Shown in pieces: positions 25,990 to 35,608 of a DNA stretch of 64,000 nucleotides (the stretch's first letter is position 1; every line of letters begins with the position of its first letter). The stretch spans positions 1,426,001 through 1,490,000 of the forward strand of contig OZ244833.1 in NCBI GenBank assembly GCA_965220535.1, given 5' to 3'. The translations under genes and the position numbers were made by a program. Origin of the DNA: HK1 sp965220535. Its GTDB lineage: Bacteria > Pseudomonadota > Gammaproteobacteria > HK1. The notes under the pieces were generated by a model, which searched no databases, was not told where the DNA came from, and worked only from the letters and a program-made list of their open reading frames with translations.

Positions 25990-26739
25990 TCAAGACTTGG
26001 CCAGCGTCATATCGAGATAGGCCTGGATCGATGCCCTGGTTTCTTCGCTTCGCCACATCGCCCGGATCTCCGCCCCGACCTCCCCTTCCCGACGACGGAT
26101 GGCGTCGATCACCGGGCGACGAATTTCGCGCTTGACCACGGCGAAGGCGCGTCCGTCGCCGAAAATCATCGCTTCGGCAAGCGTAAGGGAGCGATCGACA
26201 AGACTCTCGGGCGCCACCACCTCGTCCACCAAGCCCAAGGAGAGGGCCGCCGCCGGCAAGTGGGTATCGGCGCCGAGGACGATGCTTCGAAAATGCTGCG
26301 GTGAGGTGATGGATCGCATGATCTCGAGGGCCCCCGGGGGAAAGGGAACCCCCAAGCGCAGCTCCGGGGTGCCGATGCGCCCCTTCCCCTCGGCCATTAA
26401 ACGCCGATCCGCTCCCGCCGCCAACAAACAGCCGCCGGCGATCGCATGGCCGTTGATCGCCGCCACCACCGGAGACGGATGGGTGAAAATGCGCTCGAAG
26501 ATTCCGTTCATCGCCGGCAAGAAAGTGTCGATGAAATCCAAGCCCTCGCTCATCATGCGAAAGAGATCGACCCCGGCGCTGAAAAAAGCGCCGCTGCCGG
26601 TCAATACCGTGGCCTTCGCCTCCCGGGCGCGATCGAAGGTCTCGGTGAGCTCCTCGCATAGCTCCGGATCGATCGTATTCGCCTTGCCGTGATCGAGACG
26701 AAGAAGAGCGATACCATCTTGCAAATCATAGTGAAGCAT
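25990..26739 (-). CDS. enoyl-CoA hydratase/isomerase family protein
   Basis: 249 residues of the crotonase fold. The oxyanion-hole regions are visible: GSGAFFSAGVDL and INGHAIAGGCLLA. GTPELRLGVPFPPG corresponds to the first catalytic-acid segment, and the second acidic position typical of hydratases is not obvious, so it may be an isomerase or hydrolase of the family. Start set at the ATG giving MLHYDLQDGIALL; a longer open frame exists upstream but is Arg-rich and unlike the family. Substrate unknown; fits the general acyl-CoA theme. Confidence 0.85.
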   Translation of the reverse strand: MLHYDLQDGIALLRLDHGKANTIDPELCEELTETFDRAREAKATVLTGSGAFFSAGVDLFRMMSEGLDFIDTFLPAMNGIFERIFTHPSPVVAAINGHAIAGGCLLAAGADRRLMAEGKGRIGTPELRLGVPFPPGALEIMRSITSPQHFRSIVLGADTHLPAAALSLGLVDEVVAPESLVDRSLTLAEAMIFGDGRAFAVVKREIRRPVIDAIRRREGEVGAEIRAMWRSEETRASIQAYLDMTLAKS

Positions 26740-27084
26740 ATAAGACCCCCCTGCGCTTTTGCGCTCGATGCGGCGCACGTCGTAGTGCGGCCATAATGGT
26801 ACGCCATGCGATAGCAAAAACCGCCGGCGGTCGACGCCCCTTCGGCGCGCCTCGACGAAGAGCATCGACGATGGGCTTCGACGAGCAAGCGAAGCGCAAG
26901 CCCTCGATAAGAAGGGCGACGAGCGATCGGCGGCGTTTTTCGCGAGCGATTCCGCGCATGATTTCGCGCACGATCCCGTGAGCGATCTCGCGAACGATCC
27001 CGCGAGCGATCTCGATCTCGATGTCGATCTCGATTCAGATACCTAGACACCCTCCCGTCCTTTCACCCGACCGGGGATCCGACC
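26740..27084. other. 345-bp divergent intergenic region with GATCTCG-type repeats
   Basis: No gene. From about 26935 to 27040 the sequence repeats GCGAGCGAT/GATCTCGCGA-like and GATCTCGAT-like units with small changes, another patch of short tandem duplications. Promoters for the two divergent genes must lie here, but no convincing -10/-35 pair stands out. Confidence 0.55.
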
Positions 27085-29130
27085 ATGAGCCAGTACCCCC
27101 ATCTGCTGACCCCTTTTCGTCTGCGTCATCTCGTTTTCAAAAACCGCGTGATGAGCACGAGCCACGCTCCGGGCTATGTCGAGGATCGGCATCCGAAACG
27201 CCGTTACCAGCTCTATCACGAGGAAAAAGCCAAAGGAGGACTGGCGCTGACGATGTTCGGGGGCTCGTCGAATATCGCCCCGGACTCCCCTTCCGCCTTC
27301 GGTCAGATCTACATCGGAGACGATTCGATCATCCCCGTCTTGCAGGAGTTCTCGGAACGGATCCATCGACACGGCTGCGCGATCATGTGCCAGATCACCC
27401 ACATGGGGCACCGCACTTCGTGGAGCGTCGAGGATTGGTTGCCGACGCTGGCGCCCTCGGTGGTGCGCGAGCACGCCCATCGATCCTTCCCCAAGGAGAT
27501 GGACCGCCACGATATCGAACGCGTGGTGCGAGCCTTCGGGGACGCTGCGCTGCGCTGCAAGGAAGGGGGGCTCGATGGCGTCGAACTGTTGGCCCACGGG
27601 CACCTGATCCATCAGTTCTGGACCCCTTTGGTCAATCGCCGCACCGACGGCTACGGCGGCAGCCTCGCCAATCGAGCCCGCTTCGGGATGGAAGTGCTCG
27701 AAGAGGTGCGCCGGCGGGTCGGGGACGATTTCGCGGTGGGCTTTCGAATGATGGGGGACGAACTCAAAGAAGGCGGCTTGACGCAGGACGATTGTCTGGC
27801 CATCGCGAAGATCTACGCCGAGAGCGGAATGTGCGACTTCCTGAACGTCATCGCCGGGCAGGTCGGCAACGAGCGCGGTCTGTCGATCTCGATTCCCGGG
27901 ATGGCGGGACCGAGAGCCCCCTTCGTCGATATCGCGGCGCGGATGAAACGCGAAACCGGGCTCGCCGTTTTTCACGCCACCCGCATCGCGGATCTCCCCA
28001 CCGCCGAGCATTGCATCCGCGAGGGGTCGATCGATATGGTGGCGATGACTCGCGCCCATATCGCGGATCCCCATATCGTCGCCAAGATGCAACGGGGCGA
28101 GGAAGATCGCATCCGCCCCTGTGTCGGGGCCGGCTATTGCTTGGATCGCATCTACGTCGGCGGCGACGCCCTTTGCCTGCACAACCCGGCCACGGGGCGC
28201 GAGGGAAGCCTGCCGCATAGCGTCGAACGCAGCGCCGGCCCCCAATACAAGGCGGTGGTGGTCGGAGCGGGTCCGGCGGGCTTGGAAGCGGCCCGGGTTC
28301 TCGCTCTTCGCGGGCACGAGGTGACGCTCTTCGAGGCCGGGAACGAAGCCGGCGGTCAGATCCTGATCGCGGCCCGCGCCACTTGGCGCAAGGATTTGAT
28401 CGGTATCGCCCAATGGCTGGTTGCGGAAGTCGAACGCTTGGGGGTGCAACTACGGCTCAATCACTACGCGGAGAAAGAGGATGTCCTCGCGCTTTCGCCG
28501 GATATCGTCGTCGTGGCCACCGGGGGGTTGCCGAATGTCGATGTCTGCGAAGGCGCCGAGCATATCGTCAGCGTCTGGGATATTCTCGGCGGGCAAAGCG
28601 AGCCGGGGGCCGAGGTGCTGGTCTTCGACGATCATGGCGATCACCAAGGTCCGAGCGTGGTCGATTTTCTGAGCGAGCGCGGGTCGAAGGTGGAGTTGGT
28701 CACCCCGGATCGAATGAGCGCCCAGGAGATCGGCGCGACGAACTACCCGGTTTACCTGCAACGATTCTATCGCGCGGGGGTGCGGATCACCCCCGACAAC
28801 CGCTTGCACGCGGTAGAACGAGAAGGCCAAGGCAATCGTCTGCGGGCGACGCTGCGCAACGAATACAGCGACGAGGAAGAAATCCGCCTTGTGGATCAAG
28901 TGGTGGCCGAACACGGCACCTTGCCGATGGACGAGATCTTTCACGATCTCGCGCCGATGGCCCGCAACGAGGGATCGCTCGATATCGATGCCTTGCTCGG
29001 CGGTCGGCCGCAAGCGATCGACGGCGGCCCCGAAGGCGGGTTCATGCTCTTTCGCGTCGGAGACGCCGTCGCCGGCCGCAATATCCATGCCGCGATCTTG
29101 GATTCGCTGCGGCTTTGCAAGGATATCTGA
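27085..29130 (+). CDS. NADH:flavin oxidoreductase of the N-methylproline/dimethylglycine demethylase type
   Basis: 681 residues with the 2,4-dienoyl-CoA reductase layout. An N-terminal Old-Yellow-Enzyme TIM barrel (1-340) begins LLTPFRLRHLVFKNRVMSTS and contains DGYGGSLANRARF. The iron-sulfur segment follows (CVGAGYCLDRIYVGGDALC). FAD/NAD domains begin VVVGAGPAGLEAARVLALRG. In 2,4-dienoyl-CoA reductases the cluster motif has an extra Cys early; the C-x5-C spacing here resembles the stachydrine/dimethylglycine demethylase branch (StcD, DgcA). Methylated amine breakdown is therefore plausible but not proven. It stands alone in its direction. Confidence 0.8.
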   Translation: MSQYPHLLTPFRLRHLVFKNRVMSTSHAPGYVEDRHPKRRYQLYHEEKAKGGLALTMFGGSSNIAPDSPSAFGQIYIGDDSIIPVLQEFSERIHRHGCAIMCQITHMGHRTSWSVEDWLPTLAPSVVREHAHRSFPKEMDRHDIERVVRAFGDAALRCKEGGLDGVELLAHGHLIHQFWTPLVNRRTDGYGGSLANRARFGMEVLEEVRRRVGDDFAVGFRMMGDELKEGGLTQDDCLAIAKIYAESGMCDFLNVIAGQVGNERGLSISIPGMAGPRAPFVDIAARMKRETGLAVFHATRIADLPTAEHCIREGSIDMVAMTRAHIADPHIVAKMQRGEEDRIRPCVGAGYCLDRIYVGGDALCLHNPATGREGSLPHSVERSAGPQYKAVVVGAGPAGLEAARVLALRGHEVTLFEAGNEAGGQILIAARATWRKDLIGIAQWLVAEVERLGVQLRLNHYAEKEDVLALSPDIVVVATGGLPNVDVCEGAEHIVSVWDILGGQSEPGAEVLVFDDHGDHQGPSVVDFLSERGSKVELVTPDRMSAQEIGATNYPVYLQRFYRAGVRITPDNRLHAVEREGQGNRLRATLRNEYSDEEEIRLVDQVVAEHGTLPMDEIFHDLAPMARNEGSLDIDALLGGRPQAIDGGPEGGFMLFRVGDAVAGRNIHAAILDSLRLCKDI

Positions 29131-29270
29131 GCCTAGTGAGCCTAGCTGAGCCTAGCTGAAACGAATATCGAAAGCCGGAAGACGTGCGCCGAAACGTGCG
29201 CCGAAAGCCCGAGGAGGGCTTCGGCGCCCGGGCGCACGTTCTTTCGAAGAGTTCTTTCGAAGAGCGAACT

Positions 29271-30956
29271 TCAAGTCTGCTTCCACAGCCACCGCAGCAG
29301 GGCATCTTGCAAGCGCGTTCCTTGGCCATAATGCGCCCCGCGCTGGTTGTGCAGCACCACCACGACAAAATCTCGCCCGTCGGCGCCGTGCAAATAACCG
29401 GCCAGCGAACGAACATCGTCGATCAATCCGGTTTTGGCATGCACTCGCCCGACCAAGGGAGTTTTTTTCAGCCGCCGCCGCAAGGTGCCGTCGATCCCGA
29501 TCAGCGGCAAGGAGGAAACGAACTCCGCCCGCAGCGGGCTTTCGTAGGCCGTGCCGAGGATCTCCCCCAAGGTGCGGGCGGTAACTCGGGTTTGGCGGGA
29601 CAGGCCCGAACCGTTGTCGAGGAAAAACCCGGCGGATTCGATCTCCTCGGTCGCCAGCCATCTCGATATCGCTTCGCGTCCTTTTTCCACCGTGCCCGGC
29701 GCTTCGCCCTCGTGCGCGCCGATGGTCAGCAGGAGCTGCCGCGTCATGACGTTGTTGCTGAACTTGTTGATCGGGCGCAGGAGATCGACCAGAGGCGGCG
29801 ATTCCTCGACGATCACTCTCTTCGCCGAATCCGGCACCGGTCCGGTGCGAAAATCCCCGTCCAAGGATGCCCCCAAACCCGCCCAAAGGCTGCGAAAAGC
29901 GCCTTGGAGCAGGGTTCGCGAATCGAAGGTCGAGCGCCAAAAAGCGTGCGCGCCGCAAGAAAGGGGGTAGGCGCCGGAAAAGCGCACCCGGCGATCGGGA
30001 CCATCGCCGTCGATGCGCATCCTGATGCGAAAATGACGTCCGCCGCAAGCGCCCCTCGTCAATCGCAGGCGATTGTCGATCGCGGTCTCGGGGAGCGGGG
30101 GGTCGGTGGTGATCACCACCTTTTCGGCGCCCGAATCGGGATGGAAAGAGAAACGGGTGGAACTGAAATTGAAGAGCAGCGATCGCGGCAGGGCGTTATA
30201 GCTGCGATAGGGTCGATCGTCGAAACTGCCGGGATCTTCCGGGGACAAGGAAAAGAGGCTTTCATCGAAGACCACATCGCCCGTGATATGACGGATACCG
30301 CGGGCCCGAAGGCTCTGCAAAATCCGCCACAAAGACTCCCCCAACAAATGCGGATCACCGCCGCCTTCGATATGGATATCGCCTTCGAGCCGCCCGTCGG
30401 CGACCGAGCCTCGGCGCAACACCTTGGTCTCGAAACGAAAATCGGGACCCAAGATATCAAGCGCGGCAAAGGTCGTCAGCACCTTGATCACCGACGCCGG
30501 CACCCGCGCCGCGTCCGGGCGATAGGCGACGAGCGGGCTTTCCTCCCCCATCGCTTGTATCCAAAGGCTGATGCCGTCGGGATCGATATCCTCTTGCGCG
30601 AAGATCTTTCGTATCGGTTCGGGCAAACGAGTCTCGGTATCGGCGGCGGTATCGACGTTATCGGCGGCGACCGTCGCCTCGATCGACGGCAGCGCGCAAA
30701 GACAAAGCACGAATCCGGCCAAGAAGCTCCGAAGGCGAGGGAGGTGGCTCGAATATTTGCCCTCTCCCGCGTTCCTTCGGCACTCGGCCGGATCGTTCGA
30801 AGCCGGATCGTTCGAAAAACGCTCCCGCTGCGAAAAGCGCCCTGAGAAAGAGTGCCGCAGCCCGCCCGACAGGGACAGGGCAAAAGCGATGCGAGCGAAT
30901 ATCGGCGCCAAGGAGAACGCCGACGGCTCCGTTCGAGCTCGAAGCCGCAAGATCAT
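29271..30956 (-). CDS. dacB: D-alanyl-D-alanine carboxypeptidase/endopeptidase (PBP4 family)
   Basis: A periplasmic penicillin-binding protein of the S13 family that trims peptidoglycan cross-links. The active-site triad is complete: SVIK (Ser-x-x-Lys), SNN in NKFSNNVMTRQLL, and KTG in VHAKTGLIDDVRSL. A signal-like segment, LRSFLAGFVLCLCALPSI, lies about 75 codons after the ATG at 30956. The intervening codons are Arg/Ser-rich and hold another hydrophobic stretch, so the true start is uncertain. It may be nearer the signal peptide, where a GGGAGAGGG box stands but no ATG or GTG follows in frame. Mature length is near 460 residues, normal for the family. Confidence 0.88.
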   Translation of the reverse strand: MILRLRARTEPSAFSLAPIFARIAFALSLSGGLRHSFSGRFSQRERFSNDPASNDPAECRRNAGEGKYSSHLPRLRSFLAGFVLCLCALPSIEATVAADNVDTAADTETRLPEPIRKIFAQEDIDPDGISLWIQAMGEESPLVAYRPDAARVPASVIKVLTTFAALDILGPDFRFETKVLRRGSVADGRLEGDIHIEGGGDPHLLGESLWRILQSLRARGIRHITGDVVFDESLFSLSPEDPGSFDDRPYRSYNALPRSLLFNFSSTRFSFHPDSGAEKVVITTDPPLPETAIDNRLRLTRGACGGRHFRIRMRIDGDGPDRRVRFSGAYPLSCGAHAFWRSTFDSRTLLQGAFRSLWAGLGASLDGDFRTGPVPDSAKRVIVEESPPLVDLLRPINKFSNNVMTRQLLLTIGAHEGEAPGTVEKGREAISRWLATEEIESAGFFLDNGSGLSRQTRVTARTLGEILGTAYESPLRAEFVSSLPLIGIDGTLRRRLKKTPLVGRVHAKTGLIDDVRSLAGYLHGADGRDFVVVVLHNQRGAHYGQGTRLQDALLRWLWKQT

Positions 30957-31009
30957 GGGATATCGAGGCGAGGCTTCATCGAAAAACGAGGGCTTTCGCT
31001 CGAGGCTTT

Positions 31010-31663
31010 CTAACCGACGAGTTCGGGAAAGGCGATGCCGGTGCCCATCGAGCCGCATTGCCGGGCGGTGTTTTTCGCCAGATATTGTTGGTGGTATTCC
31101 TCGGCGTAGTAGAAAGGACCGGCTTTCGCAATTTCGGTAGTGATCCGCCCGTATCCCGCCTCGTGCAAAGCCCGCTGGTAGATATCGCAAGAGTCGAGGG
31201 CCCGCTCCATCTGCCGATCCGAAGCGGTATAGATCCCTGAGCGATATTGCGTGCCGATATCCACCCCTTGACGCATTCCTTGGGTGGGGTCGTGGGATTC
31301 CCAGAACAGTTCGAGCAGATCCTCGTAAGCGATGCGCTGCGGATCGAAAACCGCGAGGACGACCTCGTTATGGCCGGTGCGGCCGCTGCACACCTCCTCG
31401 TAGGTCGGATTCGGGGTATGGCCGCCGCTGTAGCCGACGGCGGTGATATGCATCCCCGGCAGGGTCCAAAACAGCCGCTCCGGCCCCCAAAAACAGCCGA
31501 GACCGAATATCGCGCTTTCGAGCCCCGGCCAACCCTCGGGCGAGGGGGGATGCAGGCTGCGGCCGTTGACGAAATGGGTTTGCGCCCCGGCGATCGGATG
31601 CGCTCTTCCGGGCAGAGCCTCGTCCGCCGCCGGAATCTCCTTGCGGTTCCAATGCAAAATCAT
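31010..31663 (-). CDS. msrA: peptide methionine sulfoxide reductase MsrA
   Basis: 217 residues. Repairs methionine-S-sulfoxide in proteins using thioredoxin. The catalytic GCFWGPERLF motif, GYSGGHTPNPTYEEVCSG, GHNEVV and the late YYAEEYHQQYL motif are all present. A Cys in the QCGS tail could resolve the disulfide. The ATG at 31663 has GGAGGG 7 bp upstream. The 60-residue N-terminal part before the motif is typical of the longer MsrA group. Its stop is 54 bp from the dacB start on the same strand. Confidence 0.96.
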   Translation of the reverse strand: MILHWNRKEIPAADEALPGRAHPIAGAQTHFVNGRSLHPPSPEGWPGLESAIFGLGCFWGPERLFWTLPGMHITAVGYSGGHTPNPTYEEVCSGRTGHNEVVLAVFDPQRIAYEDLLELFWESHDPTQGMRQGVDIGTQYRSGIYTASDRQMERALDSCDIYQRALHEAGYGRITTEIAKAGPFYYAEEYHQQYLAKNTARQCGSMGTGIAFPELVG

Positions 31664-31857
31664 CGTTTTCCCTCCGAGTGAAGTCTTCCGATCGTCAGTC
31701 GGGGCGCTTGGCGATCCGCGCTTGGCGAATAACGCGCCCGATCCGCGCATTTATCTCCGCGCAATTATCCACCCGAAGGGGGGATCGATGCATTCTTCCT
31801 TGAGCGCTCGCCCTCGGGTGCCCGCCGGGCGCTCGCCGGACGCTCTATTCGGGCGCT

Positions 31858-33408
31858 CTAGCCAGGCGCACGATCGCCATTTCCCGATTCCGCCTCCGGG
31901 GTATCGAGAAGAGCGAGTTCGGCATCCACCCGATCGATGATCCGATCGGGGTCGGTCCAGCCGGTATCGTCCTGGATTTCCCGACAACGAGCGAGGATCG
32001 AAGCGAACTCCCGACCCGGAGAACGACCCCGCTCGATCAGGTGTCGCCCCGACACCGCATCGCCGGGAGCCGAGCGTTCGACACCGTATTTGCGGGCCTC
32101 GCGCCGGAATATCTCCCCGGCGGCGAAATCCCCGGCCAAGGCCTCGGGGGTCGTGCGCCCCAAATGATCCGCCCGCGCCAAGCGCTCGAGCATCTCGATA
32201 TTCGCCCCTTTCGCTTGCAGGCGGCGCGAAAGACGCCGATAAGCGCCGGCACCGGTCCCGTCGCGAACATAAAAGGCGGGTGCCAGATGGTGCTCCACCA
32301 AGACCTCGATACGCTCGACGAGCCATCCCGGGGCTCGCATCCGCATCAGGAATTCACGCGCCGGGGCCATTCCCCGCTTGGCATGATCCGGCGAACGAAT
32401 GCGGCCGTCGATACGAGCGGTGGTGGCGGGTTTGCCGAAGTCGTGGCATAGCGTCGAGAACATCAAGGTCAGGGCGTCATCGCCGTCGAGCGCGGATCCG
32501 TTCCCCGATTCGTCCGGCGATTCATCCGGCGATTCATCCTCTCGATGCCGCAGCGTGGCGGCGGCGTCGACCGCCATCAGGGTATGCACCCAAACATCCC
32601 CTTCCGGATGCCATCGCGGATCTTGGGGAACGCCGCGCAGGGCGTCAAGTTCGGGGAAAAAGGCCAGCATCCCGGTCTTTTCCAATAGCCGCAATCCCGA
32701 CGACGGGCGGCGCGAACGCAGCAACAACTTCTTGAACTCGTCGAAGATCCTCTCGCCGGAAAGGGCTTCGAGATCCAAAGCCCGGCAAAGGGCGATCAGA
32801 TCCTCGTCCGGCTGCATCTCCAAGCGAGCGGCAAAGCCGACCATGCGCAGACCGCGCAAGGGATCCTCGGCGAAGCGTTCGGGGTCGGTCGCGCGCAAGA
32901 CCCCGAGGCGAAGATCGTCGATACCGCGGTGCGGATCCAGCACTTCGCCGGTCAGGGGATCCAAGCCGATGCTGTTGACGGTGAAATCGCGGCGCTTCGA
33001 AGCGCGCGCGAAATCCAGCGAAGGGTCGGGTTCGATCTCGAAGTCGCGATGTCCGCGGCCGCGCTTGCGTTCGCTGCGGGGCAAGGAAAAATCCGCATCG
33101 ATCCCCGCCACCCGATAAACGGCGAAGGCGCTGCCCACCATATCCACCCGCCCGAACTCGCCCAACAGGGATTCGAGCCGATCCGGGGCCAAGCCGAAGA
33201 TTTCGATATCGATATCTTTGGATTCGATCCCCAAAAGACGATCTCGCACCCATCCCCCGACGACCACCGCTCGTCCCCCGGCTCGGCGCACCGCCTCGGC
33301 GATCGTCGGGATCTGTCCTTCGAGGGCGCTCCGCTCGAACACGCTCCGCTCGAAGCCCGGGGGCAAAAGCGCCGATCGCTCTTGCGCTTCGATCCGAGCC
33401 GGGCTCAT
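31858..33408 (-). CDS. cca: CCA tRNA nucleotidyltransferase with HD domain
   Basis: 516 residues. Adds or repairs the 3' CCA of tRNAs. The class II polymerase head shows GGWVRDRLLGIESKDIDIE (metal-binding Asp pair), RRDFTVNSIG and EDPLRGLRMVGFAARL. A C-terminal HD phosphohydrolase-like part has VHTLMAVDAA and LCHDFGKPAT. An insertion of ESPDESPDESGNGS (about residue 291) interrupts the HD region; it is encoded by three near-identical 12-bp units and looks like slippage. The start codon overlaps the stop of the class V aminotransferase gene (ATGA), so the two are translationally coupled. Confidence 0.93.
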   Translation of the reverse strand: MSPARIEAQERSALLPPGFERSVFERSALEGQIPTIAEAVRRAGGRAVVVGGWVRDRLLGIESKDIDIEIFGLAPDRLESLLGEFGRVDMVGSAFAVYRVAGIDADFSLPRSERKRGRGHRDFEIEPDPSLDFARASKRRDFTVNSIGLDPLTGEVLDPHRGIDDLRLGVLRATDPERFAEDPLRGLRMVGFAARLEMQPDEDLIALCRALDLEALSGERIFDEFKKLLLRSRRPSSGLRLLEKTGMLAFFPELDALRGVPQDPRWHPEGDVWVHTLMAVDAAATLRHREDESPDESPDESGNGSALDGDDALTLMFSTLCHDFGKPATTARIDGRIRSPDHAKRGMAPAREFLMRMRAPGWLVERIEVLVEHHLAPAFYVRDGTGAGAYRRLSRRLQAKGANIEMLERLARADHLGRTTPEALAGDFAAGEIFRREARKYGVERSAPGDAVSGRHLIERGRSPGREFASILARCREIQDDTGWTDPDRIIDRVDAELALLDTPEAESGNGDRAPG

Positions 33409-34619
33409 CGCTCGGGGGATCCTGGGGATCGACGAGGGGATCGACGAGAGGATCGACAGGAGGATCGACCAGAGGATCGACGAAGCGCGCCTTCCAATGC
33501 CGCCAAGAGCCGCTCCTCGTCCGCTTGGTTGTTATGAAGATGCCCGGTGATCCGCAGGGAATCACCGCGCACGCCGACATGGACATTCTCCTTGGCCAAG
33601 GCCTTGGAAAGAACGAGGGGATCGATGCCCGGCGGCGAGCGCAGGCCGAGAAAATGACCCGCCCGCCGCCCCTCGGGCAAGGATTCGAAACCGAGGGCGC
33701 GGGCGCCGGCGGCGATGCTCAAGGTGCGCTCGCTCAGAGTCTTCGCGATCGCCTCCACCCCCCATTTCAGGATCCGCTCCAAGGCGGCGATGGCCATGGG
33801 GACGAGATGGAAATTCGCGGTCTCGCCCATATCGAAACGCTTGGCTCCGGGCGCGAACTCGGCGCGATAGTCGACCAAACGGGCGAAATCCTCCGCCCCG
33901 GCGCGGCCCCCCCAGCCATATTCCAAGGGCTCGCCCTCGTGTCGATCCGCCCGCACGTAAAGAAAAGCGAAACTATAGGGACCCAAAAGCCATTTATAGC
34001 AGGCGCTCACCGCGAAATCCGGCGCGACCCTTGCCAGATCCACCGGCAGGGCGCCGGCCGATTGGCTGAGATCGAGGGCCAACGCCGCTCCCGCTTCGCG
34101 CGTGCGCCCGGCGACCGCTTCGAGATCGATCGCCGCGCCGTCCGTCCAGCGGCAATGGGGCAAGGCGACGATGGCCGTGCGTTCATCGATCGTCTCGACG
34201 AGCTTGGCCCCGAGATCCTCGCCGGGCGCGGCATTGACCGCCACCACCTGCGCCTGCGCCCGCTGTGCCGCCGCCTGCCAAGGATAGACATTGGAAGGGA
34301 ACTGATGGGCGAGGAGAACGATATTTTGCCCCGCTCGCAGGGGGAGGTTGCGGGCGGCGAGCGACATCCCGTAGCTCGCCGCGGGGACGATCGCCACGTC
34401 CCGGGCCTCGACCCCGACCAAGCGGGCGAAAAGTGCCCGCGCTCGATCGGGGTCGATGAAAAAATCCGGTGCCTTGATCCGCCACGGATGGCCCTTGATG
34501 CGAACGCCGCGCACCCCCGCTTCCATCACCTCGTGCATCAGCGGCCCCATATAGGCGCAGTTGAACCATGCCAGATCCTTGGGGATATCGAAAAGATGAC
34601 GCTGGCAAGGGATGGTCAT
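33405..34619 (-). CDS. aminotransferase class V family protein (cysteine desulfurase/kynureninase-like fold)
   Basis: 404 residues, a PLP enzyme of the class V fold. The PLP-binding region has ALDLSQSAGALPVDL and the Schiff-base Lys in AVSACYKWLLGPYSFAF. MGETANFHLVPMAIAALE is the late substrate loop. The last 25 residues are an Arg/Ser/Pro-rich tail encoded by repeated GATCGACnAG units, foreign to the family and probably made by DNA slippage. It overlaps cca by 4 bp. Specific reaction unknown; the YKWLLGPYS type is common in uncharacterised proteobacterial members. Confidence 0.85.
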   Translation of the reverse strand: MTIPCQRHLFDIPKDLAWFNCAYMGPLMHEVMEAGVRGVRIKGHPWRIKAPDFFIDPDRARALFARLVGVEARDVAIVPAASYGMSLAARNLPLRAGQNIVLLAHQFPSNVYPWQAAAQRAQAQVVAVNAAPGEDLGAKLVETIDERTAIVALPHCRWTDGAAIDLEAVAGRTREAGAALALDLSQSAGALPVDLARVAPDFAVSACYKWLLGPYSFAFLYVRADRHEGEPLEYGWGGRAGAEDFARLVDYRAEFAPGAKRFDMGETANFHLVPMAIAALERILKWGVEAIAKTLSERTLSIAAGARALGFESLPEGRRAGHFLGLRSPPGIDPLVLSKALAKENVHVGVRGDSLRITGHLHNNQADEERLLAALEGALRRSSGRSSCRSSRRSPRRSPGSPER

Positions 34620-34765
34620 GACTTAGGGCTTCCGGCAACGGGGGGTGTTCGAAGGGTACGAAAAAAGGGCCATCATTTCGCTTGGTGCGGCAAGGCGAAC
34701 CGGGCTTTCGACGGAATACGACGACCACGAGGACGACCGCGAGTACGACCATGAGGACGACCCTG

Positions 34766-35353
34766 ATGACGACAACGCCAGGAAATCGATGCCCTTGGGC
34801 GATGAACCATCCCCTCAATATCGCCTACCACGACGAGGAATGGGGGGTGGTGCAGCAAGACGACCGCCGCCTTTTCGAGATGCTGAGCTTGGAAGGTGCG
34901 CAAGCCGGCCTTTCCTGGCTCACGATCTTGCGCAAACGCGAGGGGTATCGCGAGGCCTTCGCGCATTTCGATATCGATCGCGTCGCCCGTTTCGGCTCGC
35001 ACGAGCGCCGCAGGCTGTCGGCGAATTCGGCGATCGTGCGCCATCGCCTCAAGATCGAATCGACGATCACGAACGCGCAGGCGATCCTCGATCTCAAAGC
35101 AAAAGGGATATCCTTCGGTGAATACCTTTGGTCCTTCGCCCCGGCCTCGAGCCCCGCCCGCAAGCATATCGAGGATGTGCCCTCGCAAAGCGACGCTTCC
35201 CTCGCCATGAGCCGGGCATTGAAGCGAGATGGATTTCGCTTCTGCGGGCCGACGATTTGCTACGCCCTGATGCAAGCGGCGGGGATGGTCAACGATCATT
35301 TGACCTGCTGCTTTCGTCATCGGGAGATCGCGGCGGCGAAGGGGATCGCATAA
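34766..35353 (+). CDS. tag: DNA-3-methyladenine glycosylase I
   Basis: 195 residues. Removes 3-methyladenine from alkylated DNA. The zinc ligands of Tag are placed as expected: CPWAM near the start, YHDEEWGV, and NDHLTCC near the end. The body has LSLEGAQAGLSWLTIL and FRFCGPTICYALMQAAGMVNDH. The ATG at 34766 is preferred because a Cys-Pro-Trp motif follows within about ten residues; a GTG or ATG further upstream would add a Thr/Arg tract encoded by ACGACC repeats. Divergent from the class V aminotransferase gene. Confidence 0.94.
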   Translation: MTTTPGNRCPWAMNHPLNIAYHDEEWGVVQQDDRRLFEMLSLEGAQAGLSWLTILRKREGYREAFAHFDIDRVARFGSHERRRLSANSAIVRHRLKIESTITNAQAILDLKAKGISFGEYLWSFAPASSPARKHIEDVPSQSDASLAMSRALKRDGFRFCGPTICYALMQAAGMVNDHLTCCFRHREIAAAKGIA

Positions 35354-35608
35354 GGGGATCGCATAAGGGGATCGAATCCCCGCCGACGGGCGGCGCACGA
35401 TCTTTGGATGAGCCCCCGCAGCCGAAAAAAGCCGATCTCGAAATACCCCGACAGCGGCGGCGACGGGCGCGACGAAGCGGCATCGATAGCGCTTTGCATC
35501 GCGCCTTTTATCTACGCCAACCCGTCCACGCCAAGACCCGTCGCCCCGAAACGAAAGGGCGACGATGGTGCTGCGGCTTTCGACCCGATAAAAGCCGGGA
35601 CGGGTTTA

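Noticed and set aside
25766..26659. N-terminal extension of the racemase-like protein across the enoyl-CoA hydratase gene
   Set aside because: The open frame continues 298 codons upstream but is Arg-rich shadow of the hydratase; the family start is the ATG at 25765.
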